NCBI GenBank assembly: GCA_001794635.1 | Contig: MGKE01000003.1 | Location: 1 to 39,991, forward strand | Origin: Candidatus Yanofskybacteria bacterium RIFCSPLOWO2_01_FULL_39_28 | GTDB taxonomy: Bacteria > Patescibacteriota > Minisyncoccia > 2-02-FULL-40-12 > GWA2-44-9 | DNA length: 39,991 nt | Direction of reading: 5' to 3' | The notes under the pieces: generated by a model | Database searches by the model: none | The model's input: only the letters and a program-made list of their open reading frames with translations | Told to the model about the DNA's origin: nothing | In this document: positions 32,561 through 39,939 of the stretch, in pieces | How the letters are laid out: the number at the start of each line of letters is the position of its first letter | How positions within the stretch are numbered: the stretch's first letter is position 1 | Translations under genes and position numbers: made by a program

Positions 32561-33472
32561 TCAAATCCACTTATTCTTCTTCAGCCAGATAATGGCAACA
32601 GCAGAAATAATAACCATACCGCCGGAAAGCCACCAGAACATATTTGGATGATCAGCTAACGGTAAATAAGTTAAATTCATTCCATAGATAGAAGCAAAAA
32701 GTGATAATGGCAATAATATTGCTGTAAAAACTGTGAGTATTTTAATAACATAATTTCTCCGATTATCTAATAACGAGCTAGAGGTAAGGTGAAGAGAATC
32801 AGTGACCTCTCGGTGGGTTTCAACAAAATGAAGAGTTCTATTATAGTCAGCGATTAAATCTGAGATATAAGGCTTAATTCCTTCTCCCCAAAATTCTAGG
32901 GTAGTATCATGCATTGCTTCCCACACAGCTTTTTGCGGTTTCAGGGCTCTTATAAAATCCAAAATCTGCTTTTTGATATAGGTGATGTTTTCTATAATAT
33001 TATCATCAAAGTCTTTAAAAATACGGTCTTCAAGATCATCAATGGATTTTTTAATTTCGTCTAACTCTGGAAACATTTTACTAAAAAGTTTTTTATTCAA
33101 ATAATGGAAGAGGTGTCCTGTTGTTTTATTAAGATAGTTGGTCAAATTTTGTTCTGCCTCTTGAAATATATTTTCAAAATCTGGAAAATCTTGATACCTA
33201 ATCGTAATCAAGGTATTTTTTGTAATTAAAAAATCTATCTCTACAGACTGTATCTGTTTTGATCTATGGTAAAAATTTGGGAAATGAAGTATCAAAAATA
33301 AATATTCCCCATAAGATTCAAGGAGCGGATGATAGGTTGGGGTTTTGATTTCTTCAAGAATAAAATGGTGAAATCTAAAATTATTCTCCAAAAATTTTAT
33401 ATCTTGATCTTTTGGTTTAAAAATATCAATCCATTTTAACTCATTCAATTCTATAATTTTCATATATTCCAT
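32561..33472 (-). CDS. corA: CorA-family magnesium/cobalt transporter
   Basis: 303 residues with a large N-terminal cytoplasmic domain, a long helix (~130-240), and two C-terminal membrane helices. The signature YGMN occurs at the end of the first helix (IYGMNLTYLP), and the protein ends with basic residues (LKKNKWI) as in CorA. It forms pentameric Mg2+ channels in known members. It is the first gene of the four-gene run through the FKBP gene. A TATAAT box on the minus strand (33506-33501) lies 28 bp before the ATG, without a clear -35. Confidence 0.92.
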   Translation of the reverse strand: MEYMKIIELNELKWIDIFKPKDQDIKFLENNFRFHHFILEEIKTPTYHPLLESYGEYLFLILHFPNFYHRSKQIQSVEIDFLITKNTLITIRYQDFPDFENIFQEAEQNLTNYLNKTTGHLFHYLNKKLFSKMFPELDEIKKSIDDLEDRIFKDFDDNIIENITYIKKQILDFIRALKPQKAVWEAMHDTTLEFWGEGIKPYISDLIADYNRTLHFVETHREVTDSLHLTSSSLLDNRRNYVIKILTVFTAILLPLSLFASIYGMNLTYLPLADHPNMFWWLSGGMVIISAVAIIWLKKNKWI

Positions 33473-33614
33473 CTTACAATTTAACTTCTAAAATAACAAA
33501 ATTATACTATGACATTATTTAATAAATTAATAATTTAATATAAAATTTAAAAATAAATTAAATATAATAAACATTAATAAACATTAATAATGAATCCTTA
33601 AAGATTTATTAATC
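33473..33614. other. Very AT-rich gap with short direct repeats
   Basis: The 142-bp gap is almost pure A/T and contains two tandem AAACATTAAT copies near 33568-33588. No gene was seen. It separates corA and its upstream promoter from the helix-turn-helix gene. Confidence 0.5.
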
Positions 33615-34373
33615 TCATATAATATTTATTATTCCCTCTATCCAACCTGAGATTTGACGAGCCAACATTGAACTTGACCCAACTCTTACTCTTAAAAATC
33701 CGTATATTTTATCAATGTCCAGATTTTTATTAACCTCTCTATCAAGTTTTTGATTTTCCTCTCTATTAAGTTTTTGGTTATCCTTAAAGACAGCGTTACT
33801 TTTTTGAAAATAAATATGATGTAAAAATCTTTCTTTTGGATACCCTACGGCATTAGACCAATATCTAATGACATCTTTTAACAAGTTCTCGGATGCGACT
33901 TTTTTATTCTTCAAAAAAATATCAAATTTGATTTCTTCGTCTTTTATTCCGCCTGCCTCTTTAAGCCATTTTAAAAATAATTTCATAATATCCGGATCTG
34001 AGCTTGAAAACATAACTCCATTTTTAAAATCATCTTTATTTTTTTTCAGCCAATATAAAATTATTCCGATCAGCCATAACTCTCTTCTAGAAATTTGACC
34101 GATGTTTTTAGATGATGAATTCTTTATTTCCTCAATCTGTCTTTCTATGCTCAAACTTTTTTTAGCCGAATTGGCTTTAGCAATTTTTTCACGCTTATCT
34201 TTTAATTTTTGAGTTTGGTAATCGGTCAATTTAATACTCTTTAACCAAGAAGATAAAGTTGATTTAGGAATTTTTATCCTTTCTTGTATTTCCGAGTACG
34301 AGAAACCCTTCTTCCTTAGTTCAAGAGCAGTCTGTTTCTTAAATTTTTGTAAAGGTTGAACTACGTTTTTCAT
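33615..34373 (-). CDS. Helix-turn-helix protein with LAGLIDADG-like C-terminal region
   Basis: About 252 residues. The N-terminal HTH reads ELRKKGFSYSEIQERIKIPK then STLSSWLKSIKL, a resolvase-type or homeodomain-like fold. The C-terminal part (ELWLIGIILYWLKKNKDDF, MFSSSDPDIMKLFLKWLKEA, FLRVRVGSSSMLARQISGWI) resembles a recurrent family in archaea and CPR bacteria with a homing-endonuclease-like fold; nuclease activity cannot be claimed. An 8-residue repeat (QKLNREEN, QKLDREVN, KNLDIDK) interrupts the C-terminal half at 33713-33782. The ATG at 34373 (MKNVVQ) is preferred because a TATATT box (34386-34381) lies 7 bp upstream. Confidence 0.78.
   Translation of the reverse strand: MKNVVQPLQKFKKQTALELRKKGFSYSEIQERIKIPKSTLSSWLKSIKLTDYQTQKLKDKREKIAKANSAKKSLSIERQIEEIKNSSSKNIGQISRRELWLIGIILYWLKKNKDDFKNGVMFSSSDPDIMKLFLKWLKEAGGIKDEEIKFDIFLKNKKVASENLLKDVIRYWSNAVGYPKERFLHHIYFQKSNAVFKDNQKLNREENQKLDREVNKNLDIDKIYGFLRVRVGSSSMLARQISGWIEGIINII
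33713..33782. repeat. 24-bp (8-residue) tandem repeat inside the HTH gene
   Basis: Nearly three copies of a 24-bp unit are read on the minus strand as QKLNREEN, QKLDREVN and KNLDIDK. It is hydrophilic, probably a loop or short coil, and appears to be an insertion relative to the flanking conserved blocks. Confidence 0.7.
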
Positions 34374-34440
34374 AACTAATAATATAGTATCATAGTTCAA
34401 TATCATACGCAAATAATACTTATAAACACTGTATTATATT

Positions 34441-34462
34441 AAAAAAGACCCCTTAAGGTCTT
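34441..34462 (-). terminator. Terminator after the phosphatase-like gene
   Basis: A 6-bp stem (34445-34450 with 34457-34462) has a 6-nt loop. Read on the minus strand it gives AAGACC-loop-GGTCTTTTTT. It lies 6 bp after the stop at 34468. Confidence 0.75.
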
Positions 34463-34467
34463 GCTAC

Positions 34468-34839
34468 TTATATATTTATACCGGCTATTTCTTTGAGTTT
34501 ACTTCTTAATAGCCAAATTAAGTGTGAATTGCCTCTACCGTAAACATCTGGAATGCCTAAGATTACGATTTTTTTCTCTTTTAAATCAAACTTTTCTTTT
34601 AATTTACTGCTATGTCTGCAGGGTGGTCGGCCGTTACTCCATTCAGTTTCATTCATCGCAATAACAACATCGGCCCAGTTAATCAATTCCTGAGCAACAA
34701 CCTGTTTTCCGTCTTGATGAAAGAGTAGTCCTGCTGATTTAACTTCGTATTCTTGAGAATTAATAAATAAATCTTCGGCCGTTCTACTTCTTGAAACATT
34801 ATGAGTACAAACAAAAAGAATCTTTTTCTTTTCTGGCAT
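34468..34839 (-). CDS. Small tyrosine-phosphatase-like protein
   Basis: 123 residues. The P-loop FVCTHNVSRSRTAE matches Cys-x5-Arg-Ser of low-molecular-weight tyrosine phosphatases at the expected N-terminal place. DVVIAMNETEW follows, and near the C-terminus LGIPDVYGRG supplies the likely general-acid Asp, in the IPDxY form of the shorter predicted-phosphatase group. It would dephosphorylate phosphotyrosine or a related substrate in the cytoplasm. In other bacteria such enzymes often regulate exopolysaccharide export, but no tyrosine kinase is seen here. It is followed by a terminator and stands alone. Confidence 0.85.
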   Translation of the reverse strand: MPEKKKILFVCTHNVSRSRTAEDLFINSQEYEVKSAGLLFHQDGKQVVAQELINWADVVIAMNETEWSNGRPPCRHSSKLKEKFDLKEKKIVILGIPDVYGRGNSHLIWLLRSKLKEIAGINI

Positions 34840-34928
34840 ATCCTATTATTCCTGGTATTTTAGAACTGATTATATCTTATATAAAACATCCAACTGGTCA
34901 AGTTAGATATTTTATATATGGACAGGTT

Positions 34929-34978
34929 AGGTTGAGCTTGCCGAAGTACTGGCGACTTTGGGCTCAAACCTTTCAGTG
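34929..34978. repeat. Hairpin-forming dispersed repeat in a gene-free stretch
   Basis: AGGTTGAGC near 34929 pairs imperfectly with GCTCAAACCT near 34971, with an inner AAGT/ACTT pair. The core TTGAGCTTGCCGAAG (34932-34946) differs by two bases from the repeat inside the dehydrogenase gene (8935-8954). It sits upstream of the recombinase remnant. Confidence 0.55.
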
Positions 34979-35050
34979 GTCAAGCCCCGTAATGCTTATT
35001 TAGACTAACTACATTTTACCATAACGATGGGTCTTGAACACCACAATTAC

Positions 35051-35078
35051 TTGACAATATTATATGAATATATATAAT
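35051..35078 (+). promoter_or_regulatory. Consensus promoter before the recombinase remnant
   Basis: Perfect TTGACA (35051-35056) and TATAAT (35073-35078) are separated by 16 bp. The ATG at 35086 lies 7 bp after the -10, so the mRNA would be leaderless. Confidence 0.8.
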
Positions 35079-35085
35079 GTAAAAT

Positions 35086-35655
35086 ATGTTACTTAAAAGA
35101 GGTCGTCATATTCCAAAACAGTTCCATGTCTGGGCTATGAAATGGTTTAGAAACGAAAACGAGAAAGACTTGGGCTCTCTCACAAATGCCCGGACTAATC
35201 AGCATGTAGAATTTGAGCATTGCCTAAAGAAGATTAGCAATATTATTGACATGAGAGCGGCAGAAGAAATCAGCGAGGAAGAATTTAGGACTAAGAAATT
35301 AGAATTACTAAAAGACAAGCACCGGCTCGAAGAACTGATGAATGATAACGGCGATCAACTGGAGAAACTGCTTATTAAAGCCGAGAAGATATTTAATTTT
35401 GCCGAAACAGCAAAAGCCGGCTTCGCCGCCGGAAGCCCGGAACAATGTAAAAGGATATTGGCCGATTTAGGATCGAACCTCCAATTACACGACAGAAAAC
35501 TAAGTATTACCATAGAAAAACCGCTTGTGGCGCTTAAACCTGCCGCAAAAGCAGTAAAGGAGATTCACGCCCCGTTAGAACCTCGCAAAAATGAGATAAC
35601 TGCAGACGAATTAGAGGGTTTGTATGCCTCCAATCCAATAGTGCTACCGGGCTAG
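35086..35655 (+). pseudogene. C-terminal fragment of a large serine recombinase
   Basis: 189 residues matching only the C-terminal coiled-coil part of large serine recombinases: GRHIPKQFHVWAMKWFRNEN, the CLKKISNIIDMRAAEEISEE linker helix, FNFAETAKAGFAAGSPEQCK and LADLGSNLQLHDRKLSITIE. The catalytic resolvase domain (about 150 residues with the nucleophile Ser) and the zinc-ribbon region are missing, so it cannot recombine DNA alone. Its last codons and stop lie inside the 3' end of tRNA-Gln (12-bp overlap), the place where such elements insert. It has a perfect promoter and no internal stop, so the fragment may still be expressed. I call it a remnant; a new function cannot be excluded. Confidence 0.8.
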
Positions 35656-35716
35656 GGCTCGAACCTAGAGTCTTCAGGGCCAGAACCTGACGTGTTACCA
35701 GTTACACCACCCGGTA
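35644..35716 (-). tRNA. tRNA-Gln (anticodon CUG)
   Basis: The cloverleaf folds fully. Acceptor TACCGGG pairs with CCCGGTA, the D stem is GTGT/ACAC, the anticodon stem TCAGG/CCTGA encloses loop TTCTGGC (anticodon CTG), and T arm CTAGG-TTCGAGC-CCTAG closes it. U1-A72 and discriminator G73 fit glutamine identity. CCA is not encoded. The 3' end overlaps the recombinase remnant on the other strand. Confidence 0.96.
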
Positions 35717-35775
35717 ATTGCTTTATTAAATCTATCCTATTTTACAATAAAAACGGCACCTTTTCAATGTTTTTA

Positions 35776-35804
35776 TTGACTTAGGTTAAATTCTCTTATA
35801 TCTT
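35776..35804 (+). promoter_or_regulatory. Promoter of the small unknown gene
   Basis: TTGACT (35776-35781), a 17-bp spacer and TATCTT (35799-35804). Initiation near 35811 gives a ~24-nt leader that contains the Shine-Dalgarno AAGGGG (35823-35828). Confidence 0.55.
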
Positions 35805-35834
35805 CAGTAGAGTTTGTTTGACAAGGGGCTAGGC

Positions 35835-36290
35835 GTGAAACAAGAACTAAAGAAAAAGTTGAGTAGGTTTTATACTAAAGAGCAGATACAAATTAGGGAA
35901 CTCCTGAATAATTTAGGTTTTGCCGCTTCATCTGTTGATATAATAGTTCTCAAAGATATTACTCTTGAAAATTTTAAAAATAGGCAATTTGATGTTGAAT
36001 GGATGCCTATAGATGGGTATAGCTTACAAGAAGAGGTGCTGGCTCAAATGGAAATTAAAAATAAAATCCCAGTTACTCCGGTTGAATTTATAGGCGCTCT
36101 TTCAAAAATGGAAAATATGGATGAAGTTAGTAGAATCTGTCTGTTCCAACTTAAATTGGCTGGGTCCACCGAGCTCAGCTGGGTTCATCTAACAGCAAAC
36201 GGCTGGATACAACGAACGATTTGTTCCATATTCTCCGGAGACGGTTTCGGACCGCACTGTTTGTTTGCGGTAAAACCAAAGAGCGTCTAA
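35835..36290 (+). CDS. Small cytoplasmic protein of unknown function
   Basis: About 151 residues from a GTG at 35835 (VKQELKKKLSRF), chosen because AAGGGG lies 6 bp upstream. An in-frame TTG at 35814 would add seven residues. There are no membrane segments. The N-terminal ~45 residues are helical (YTKEQIQIRELLNNLGFAAS). Later VEWMPIDGYSLQEEVLAQME and LSWVHLTANGWIQRTICSIF suggest a mixed alpha/beta fold. The Cys near the C-terminus (DGFGPHCLFAV) sits beside His. I do not recognise a family. It is monocistronic, with its own promoter, and its TAA stop lies in the loop of the terminator. Confidence 0.7.
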   Translation: MKQELKKKLSRFYTKEQIQIRELLNNLGFAASSVDIIVLKDITLENFKNRQFDVEWMPIDGYSLQEEVLAQMEIKNKIPVTPVEFIGALSKMENMDEVSRICLFQLKLAGSTELSWVHLTANGWIQRTICSIFSGDGFGPHCLFAVKPKSV

Positions 36291-36302
36291 GACGCTTTTT
36301 TA
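36282..36302. terminator. Terminator with a stop codon in its loop (usable from both sides)
   Basis: AGCGTC (36282-36287) pairs with GACGCT (36291-36296) around the triloop TAA, which is the stop codon of the plus-strand gene. A TTTTTTT run follows on the plus strand. On the minus strand the run is weaker, so it mainly serves the plus-strand gene but could also end the ftsX transcript. Confidence 0.85.
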
Positions 36303-36317
36303 AATTTTAAAATTTTC

Positions 36318-37226
36318 TTAAACTTTTAAAAACCTTCTTATTGCGAAAAGGCTCGAAACAACACCTAACAATATCCCAGCCGATAACACCAGAAAAACAT
36401 ATTGCAAACCATTGGAGATAAAATAGCCCATCAAACTGGCATGGGGCATTAGGAGTTCTATTTTGGGCGAAGCCAAGTAAACCAATGGATAGAATAACAA
36501 CAATGTCACCAAGGCCGCAAAAACACCATACAATCCACCTTCAACTAAATATGGCGCCTTGATATGCCAATTAGAACCACCGACTAAACGCATTATCTCT
36601 ATTTCCTGCTTCTGATTATAGATAGTCAACCGAATAGTATTGAAGGTTATTAAAACAGCGATTAAAGCTAAGGCCATAGTTAGTGTAAAACCCCAATTCT
36701 GGATTGCGCCTGATATTTTCTGGACGCGACCTATCACTTGCTCATTTTCATAAAAGTTAATTTTATCAATCAAGCTTCTGAATTGGTTGGCTTCCAAATA
36801 AGTAACGATGGTGGCGTATTGTGAAGGATCAGATGCCTCAACATTTAAAGACGCTTGTAATGGATTACTGTCCAGTTCAGCCAAGGAATCCTGAATTAAA
36901 ACATCACCGGCATGATTAGCTTTGAAATCTTCTAATGCTTTTTCTCTGGATATATACTCAACAGACCTAATATCTCCCCTGTCCTGGAGTTCATCTTTGA
37001 CTTTAATTATTTCTTCTTCTCCTGCGTCTGAACGAAAGTAAACAGTAACATCAACCTTCTCGTTTAAAGATGATACGACCTTAACTGATAAAAAGTTAAG
37101 GCCCATCAAAGCCGAAAATAAAACCAGGACTAAAACCATAATCGCAGTCGTACCCAAGCTTAAATAACTGTTTCTTTTGAAATTTTTCCAACCCGCCCAC
37201 CAGATACGTTGCAAACTTTCCTTCAT
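36318..37226 (-). CDS. ftsX: Cell-division ABC transporter permease FtsX
   Basis: 302 residues with a short basic N-terminus, a first helix (SLGTTAIMVLVLVLFSALMG), a large extracytoplasmic domain (~50-165), then three C-terminal helices (FTLTMALALIAVLITFNTI, GVFAALVTLLLFYPLVYLA, VFLVLSAGILLGVVSSLFA). The motif LTIYNQKQEIEIMRLVGGSN between helices 2 and 3 is typical of FtsX/MacB-fold permeases that contact the ATPase. The FtsEX complex activates wall hydrolases during division. It is the third gene of prfB-ftsE-ftsX, starting 11 bp after the ftsE stop. Confidence 0.93.
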   Translation of the reverse strand: MKESLQRIWWAGWKNFKRNSYLSLGTTAIMVLVLVLFSALMGLNFLSVKVVSSLNEKVDVTVYFRSDAGEEEIIKVKDELQDRGDIRSVEYISREKALEDFKANHAGDVLIQDSLAELDSNPLQASLNVEASDPSQYATIVTYLEANQFRSLIDKINFYENEQVIGRVQKISGAIQNWGFTLTMALALIAVLITFNTIRLTIYNQKQEIEIMRLVGGSNWHIKAPYLVEGGLYGVFAALVTLLLFYPLVYLASPKIELLMPHASLMGYFISNGLQYVFLVLSAGILLGVVSSLFAIRRFLKV

Positions 37227-37237
37227 ATACTTTTAAC

Positions 37238-37921
37238 TTATATTATGTATTTACCTGCCTCAATTTGGTCCCTGACGATTTTGCCGTTTTCCATTGATAC
37301 CACCCTCCGGCCAATTGAATTAACCACTTCCCGATTATGTGTTGCCAGAATTACAGTTGTCCCCAGTTCATTAATCTTTAATAGTAATTTTACCACGTCG
37401 TAGCTATTTAATAAATCAAGATTGCCAGTTGGTTCATCAGCCAAGAGTATGGTTGGTCGGTGAATCAAAGCCCTGGCAATAGCAACACGCTGACGCTCAC
37501 CGCCAGACAACTGATTAGGGAAGTTGTCTGCTTTATCTGATAACCCGACAATATGAAGAACCTTTGGCACATCATCGGATATTTCCTGTTCTGACGCTCC
37601 GCAAACTTCCAAAGCAAAAGCCACGTTTTCAAAGGCGGTTTTGTTGGTTAGCAGTTTAAAGTCCTGGAATATAGTGCCGACTTTTCTTCTTAATACGGGC
37701 AGGTCTTTATCGGGAATTTCGGCTATACTGATTCCATCAACTACAACCTCTCCTTTATTGGGCGTGATTTCTTTGGTCAAAAGTCGCAACAAAGTTGACT
37801 TGCCTGCCCCGTTTGGACCAATCAAAGAAACAAATTCACCATACTTAATATGCAAATCAATGCCGTTTATGGCTTCAAATTTATTGTCATAAGTTGTATA
37901 AACTCCTTTATATTCAATCAC
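37238..37921 (-). CDS. ftsE: Cell-division ABC transporter ATPase FtsE
   Basis: 227 residues, the normal size. Motifs in order are Walker A GPNGAGKST (~37-45), Q-loop VGTIFQDFKLL, signature LSGGERQRVAIARAL (~138-152), Walker B ILLADEPTGNLD, and the switch His in VILATHNREVV. It has the FtsE-type KTAFENVAFALEV. It powers FtsX in cell-wall remodelling at division. It begins with GTG at 37921, 3 bp after the prfB stop, so it is translationally close-coupled. Confidence 0.95.
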   Translation of the reverse strand: MIEYKGVYTTYDNKFEAINGIDLHIKYGEFVSLIGPNGAGKSTLLRLLTKEITPNKGEVVVDGISIAEIPDKDLPVLRRKVGTIFQDFKLLTNKTAFENVAFALEVCGASEQEISDDVPKVLHIVGLSDKADNFPNQLSGGERQRVAIARALIHRPTILLADEPTGNLDLLNSYDVVKLLLKINELGTTVILATHNREVVNSIGRRVVSMENGKIVRDQIEAGKYII

Positions 37922-37924
37922 GAT

Positions 37925-38671
37925 TTATTTTATAAATTTATCCAATTCACCGTCCAACACCTTGTCCGGCTGTAAAGATTTAACTCCAGTCCGGTGATCC
38001 TTTACCATTTGATAAGGATGCAGGACATATGATCGTATCTGACTGCCCCACTCTACCGAGCCAGATTTAAGCTCTGGCTTAAGGTCTGACAGTTCTTGTA
38101 TTTTAGCTTGTTCAAGCTTTTGTGCCAAGCGCGAGTATAACAACTGCATGGCTTTGTCTTTATTTTGAGCTTGAGATCTTTCTGATTGGACCGAGACGCT
38201 AATACCGGTTGGCACATGAGTTACCCGAACTGCGGTCTCAAGTTTATTTACATTCTGTCCTCCCGGACCAGAAGAACGAAAGGTGTCTATTCTTAATTCA
38301 TTTGGGTTAATTCTGAATTCCGGAGTTGTTATAACTGGCATTATTTCAACCAGAGCAAAAGAAGTATGGCGTAAACTCTTGGCCGAAAAAGGAGAAATCC
38401 TGACTAGCCGATGAACACCAGACTCGCTCTTTAATAAGTCATAGATATTATTTCCGGTTATTTCAGCAACTGCGTTTTTGATGCCCCTGGGCGAGCCTCG
38501 GGCTTTAGCCTTTTGTTCGCCGAAAGATTGATGCAGTATTTTAAAATCAAAACCCTGCTTCTGGCAAAAACGATGATACATCCTTAAAAGCATAGAGGCC
38601 CAGTCTTGAGCGTCAACTCCTCCGGCTCCAGAATATATATATAGTAAGGTCTTATTGGCAACTTGCTGCAT
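37925..38671 (-). CDS. prfB: Peptide chain release factor 2, short form lacking domain 1
   Basis: 248 residues, against about 365 in typical RF2. It retains the start of domain 2 (YIYSGAGGVDAQDWASMLLR), the SPF codon-recognition motif (residues 93-95, RISPFSAKS) that reads UGA, the catalytic GGQ (137-139, SSGPGGQNVNK), WGSQIRSYVLHPYQMVKDHR, and GELDKFI. The N-terminal helical domain 1 is missing. In-frame stops lie immediately upstream of the ATG, and a TTGAAA-N16-TATAAT promoter directly precedes it, so no extra coding sequence fits. Domain 1 contacts the ribosome and RF3 but is not needed for catalysis. It is the first gene of prfB-ftsE-ftsX. Confidence 0.9.
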   Translation of the reverse strand: MQQVANKTLLYIYSGAGGVDAQDWASMLLRMYHRFCQKQGFDFKILHQSFGEQKAKARGSPRGIKNAVAEITGNNIYDLLKSESGVHRLVRISPFSAKSLRHTSFALVEIMPVITTPEFRINPNELRIDTFRSSGPGGQNVNKLETAVRVTHVPTGISVSVQSERSQAQNKDKAMQLLYSRLAQKLEQAKIQELSDLKPELKSGSVEWGSQIRSYVLHPYQMVKDHRTGVKSLQPDKVLDGELDKFIK

Positions 38672-38680
38672 TATCTAATA

Positions 38681-38708
38681 ATTATATAAAAAATATCTAT
38701 TTTTTCAA
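38681..38708 (-). promoter_or_regulatory. Near-consensus promoter of prfB-ftsE-ftsX
   Basis: On the minus strand TTGAAA (38708-38703), 16 bp and a perfect TATAAT (38686-38681). The ATG at 38671 follows after 9 bp, giving a leader of about 3 nt. Confidence 0.75.
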
Positions 38709-38740
38709 GAACTTGCTTAACATTGTTTTTTGTGGTTATA

Positions 38741-38749
38741 TGATATAAA
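38741..38749 (+). promoter_or_regulatory. Extended -10 promoter of ftsH
   Basis: TGATATAAA matches the TGnTATAAT extended -10. Initiation near 38756 leaves a ~17-nt leader containing AAAAGGGG (38761-38768), the Shine-Dalgarno for the ATG at 38773. Confidence 0.5.
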
Positions 38750-38772
38750 TTTGCTCATTGAAAAGGGGTTAT

Positions 38773-39939
38773 ATGCGATCAGCCGTTAGGGCTCTGATGT
38801 TTTGGATATTTATAGTTATCATCGGTTTGACTTTGTTTAACCTTTTTTCCAGCACCTATTCAGGAATGATTTCCTACGACTCTTTTATAGCCAACGTTGA
38901 CCAAGGCAACATACTTTCAATACGGATCAACGAAAACGGAAAAATTTCAGGCACTTTTAAGTCAGCGGTTAACAAAAGCGGGGCATTCTCAACTGAAACT
39001 TTCAGACTAGATCACGAATCTCTGGCCAAATTAATTGAGCACATAAAAACAAAGAGTCCGAATGTTGGCATAAATTTAAAATCCGATGGATCTGGAGGTT
39101 TTATGACTTTTTTATATTCCTGGACTCCGATACTTTTAATTATTGGTTTCTGGATATTATTCATGCGCCGAATGAGCGCCGGTGGAAATCCCGCTCTTTC
39201 ATTTGGCAAATCAAAAGCCAGACTTAATACTAATACTGATAAAAAGATTACTTTTGCTGATGTGGCTGGCATTGATGAAGCCAAAGAAGAACTCCAAGAA
39301 ATAGTTGAATTTCTCAAGGAACCGCAAAAATTCCAACGCTTAGGCGGTAAAATCCCCAAAGGCGTCCTCTTGATGGGTCCACCCGGAACAGGCAAAACAC
39401 TACTTGTTAGAGCCGTAGCCGGCGAAGCCAATGTGCCATTTTTTTCAATTTCCGGATCTGATTTCGTTGAAATGTTTGTCGGAGTCGGCGCCAGCCGAGT
39501 CAGAGACTTATTTGAACAAGGCCAGAAAAACTCTCCTTGTATATTGTTTATAGACGAAATTGATGCCGTTGGCCGACACAGAGGTGCTGGTTTAGGTGGC
39601 GGTCACGATGAACGGGAGCAGACTCTTAACCAACTCTTAGTTGAGATGGATGGTTTTGAATCTCACACCGGCGTTATTCTGGTCGCCGCTACCAATAGAC
39701 CAGATGTTCTTGATCCGGCTCTTTTAAGGCCCGGTAGATTTGACCGCCGAGTTGTAGTTAACAGGCCAGACCTTAAAGGACGAGAAGGTATTCTTCAAGT
39801 TCATACCAAAAAAATCCCATTAAGCGATAACATTAATTTAAATGATATTGCCCGCGGAACAGCCGGTTTTACTGGAGCTGACCTGGCTAACCTAGTTAAC
39901 GAAGCAGCTTTGAATGCTGCACGCTACCATAAGCTGTGA
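38773..39939 (+). CDS. ftsH: FtsH AAA+ metalloprotease, interrupted before the peptidase domain
   Basis: The ATG at 38773 is chosen for its Shine-Dalgarno; a TTG at 38758 would add five residues. Numbering below is from that upstream TTG. Two helices (~8-30 and ~118-136) flank the outer domain. The AAA+ domain has GPPGTGKT (207-214), pore loop FVG (240-242), ILFIDEIDA, and the second region of homology [12 protein letters not shown] at 39937 ends the frame right after [13 protein letters not shown], where intact FtsH continues into its lid and M41 HExxH domain. Downstream, ITKLPFNN in the same frame and KLDKIQMAS in +1 frame look like the missing continuation, so the end probably carries errors or mutations. 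Confidence 0.9.
   Translation: MRSAVRALMFWIFIVIIGLTLFNLFSSTYSGMISYDSFIANVDQGNILSIRINENGKISGTFKSAVNKSGAFSTETFRLDHESLAKLIEHIKTKSPNVGINLKSDGSGGFMTFLYSWTPILLIIGFWILFMRRMSAGGNPALSFGKSKARLNTNTDKKITFADVAGIDEAKEELQEIVEFLKEPQKFQRLGGKIPKGVLLMGPPGTGKTLLVRAVAGEANVPFFSISGSDFVEMFVGVGASRVRDLFEQGQKNSPCILFIDEIDAVGRHRGAGLGGGHDEREQTLNQLLVEMDGFESHTGVILVAATNRPDVLDPALLRPGRFDRRVVVNRPDLKGREGILQVHTKKIPLSDNINLNDIARGTAGFTGADLANLVNEAALNAARYHKL

Noticed and set aside
38672-38757. Hidden N-terminal half of RF2 in another frame, with programmed frameshifting
   Set aside because: Only 86 bp separate prfB from the divergent ftsH region, and this holds both promoters; domain 1 cannot fit.
39937-39939. TGA recoding (as in Gracilibacteria/Absconditabacteria) to explain the ftsH stop
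   Set aside because: RF2 with the SPF motif is present, the clan-A hydrolase gene ends naturally at TGA (26406-26408), and a TAA follows in the same ftsH frame.
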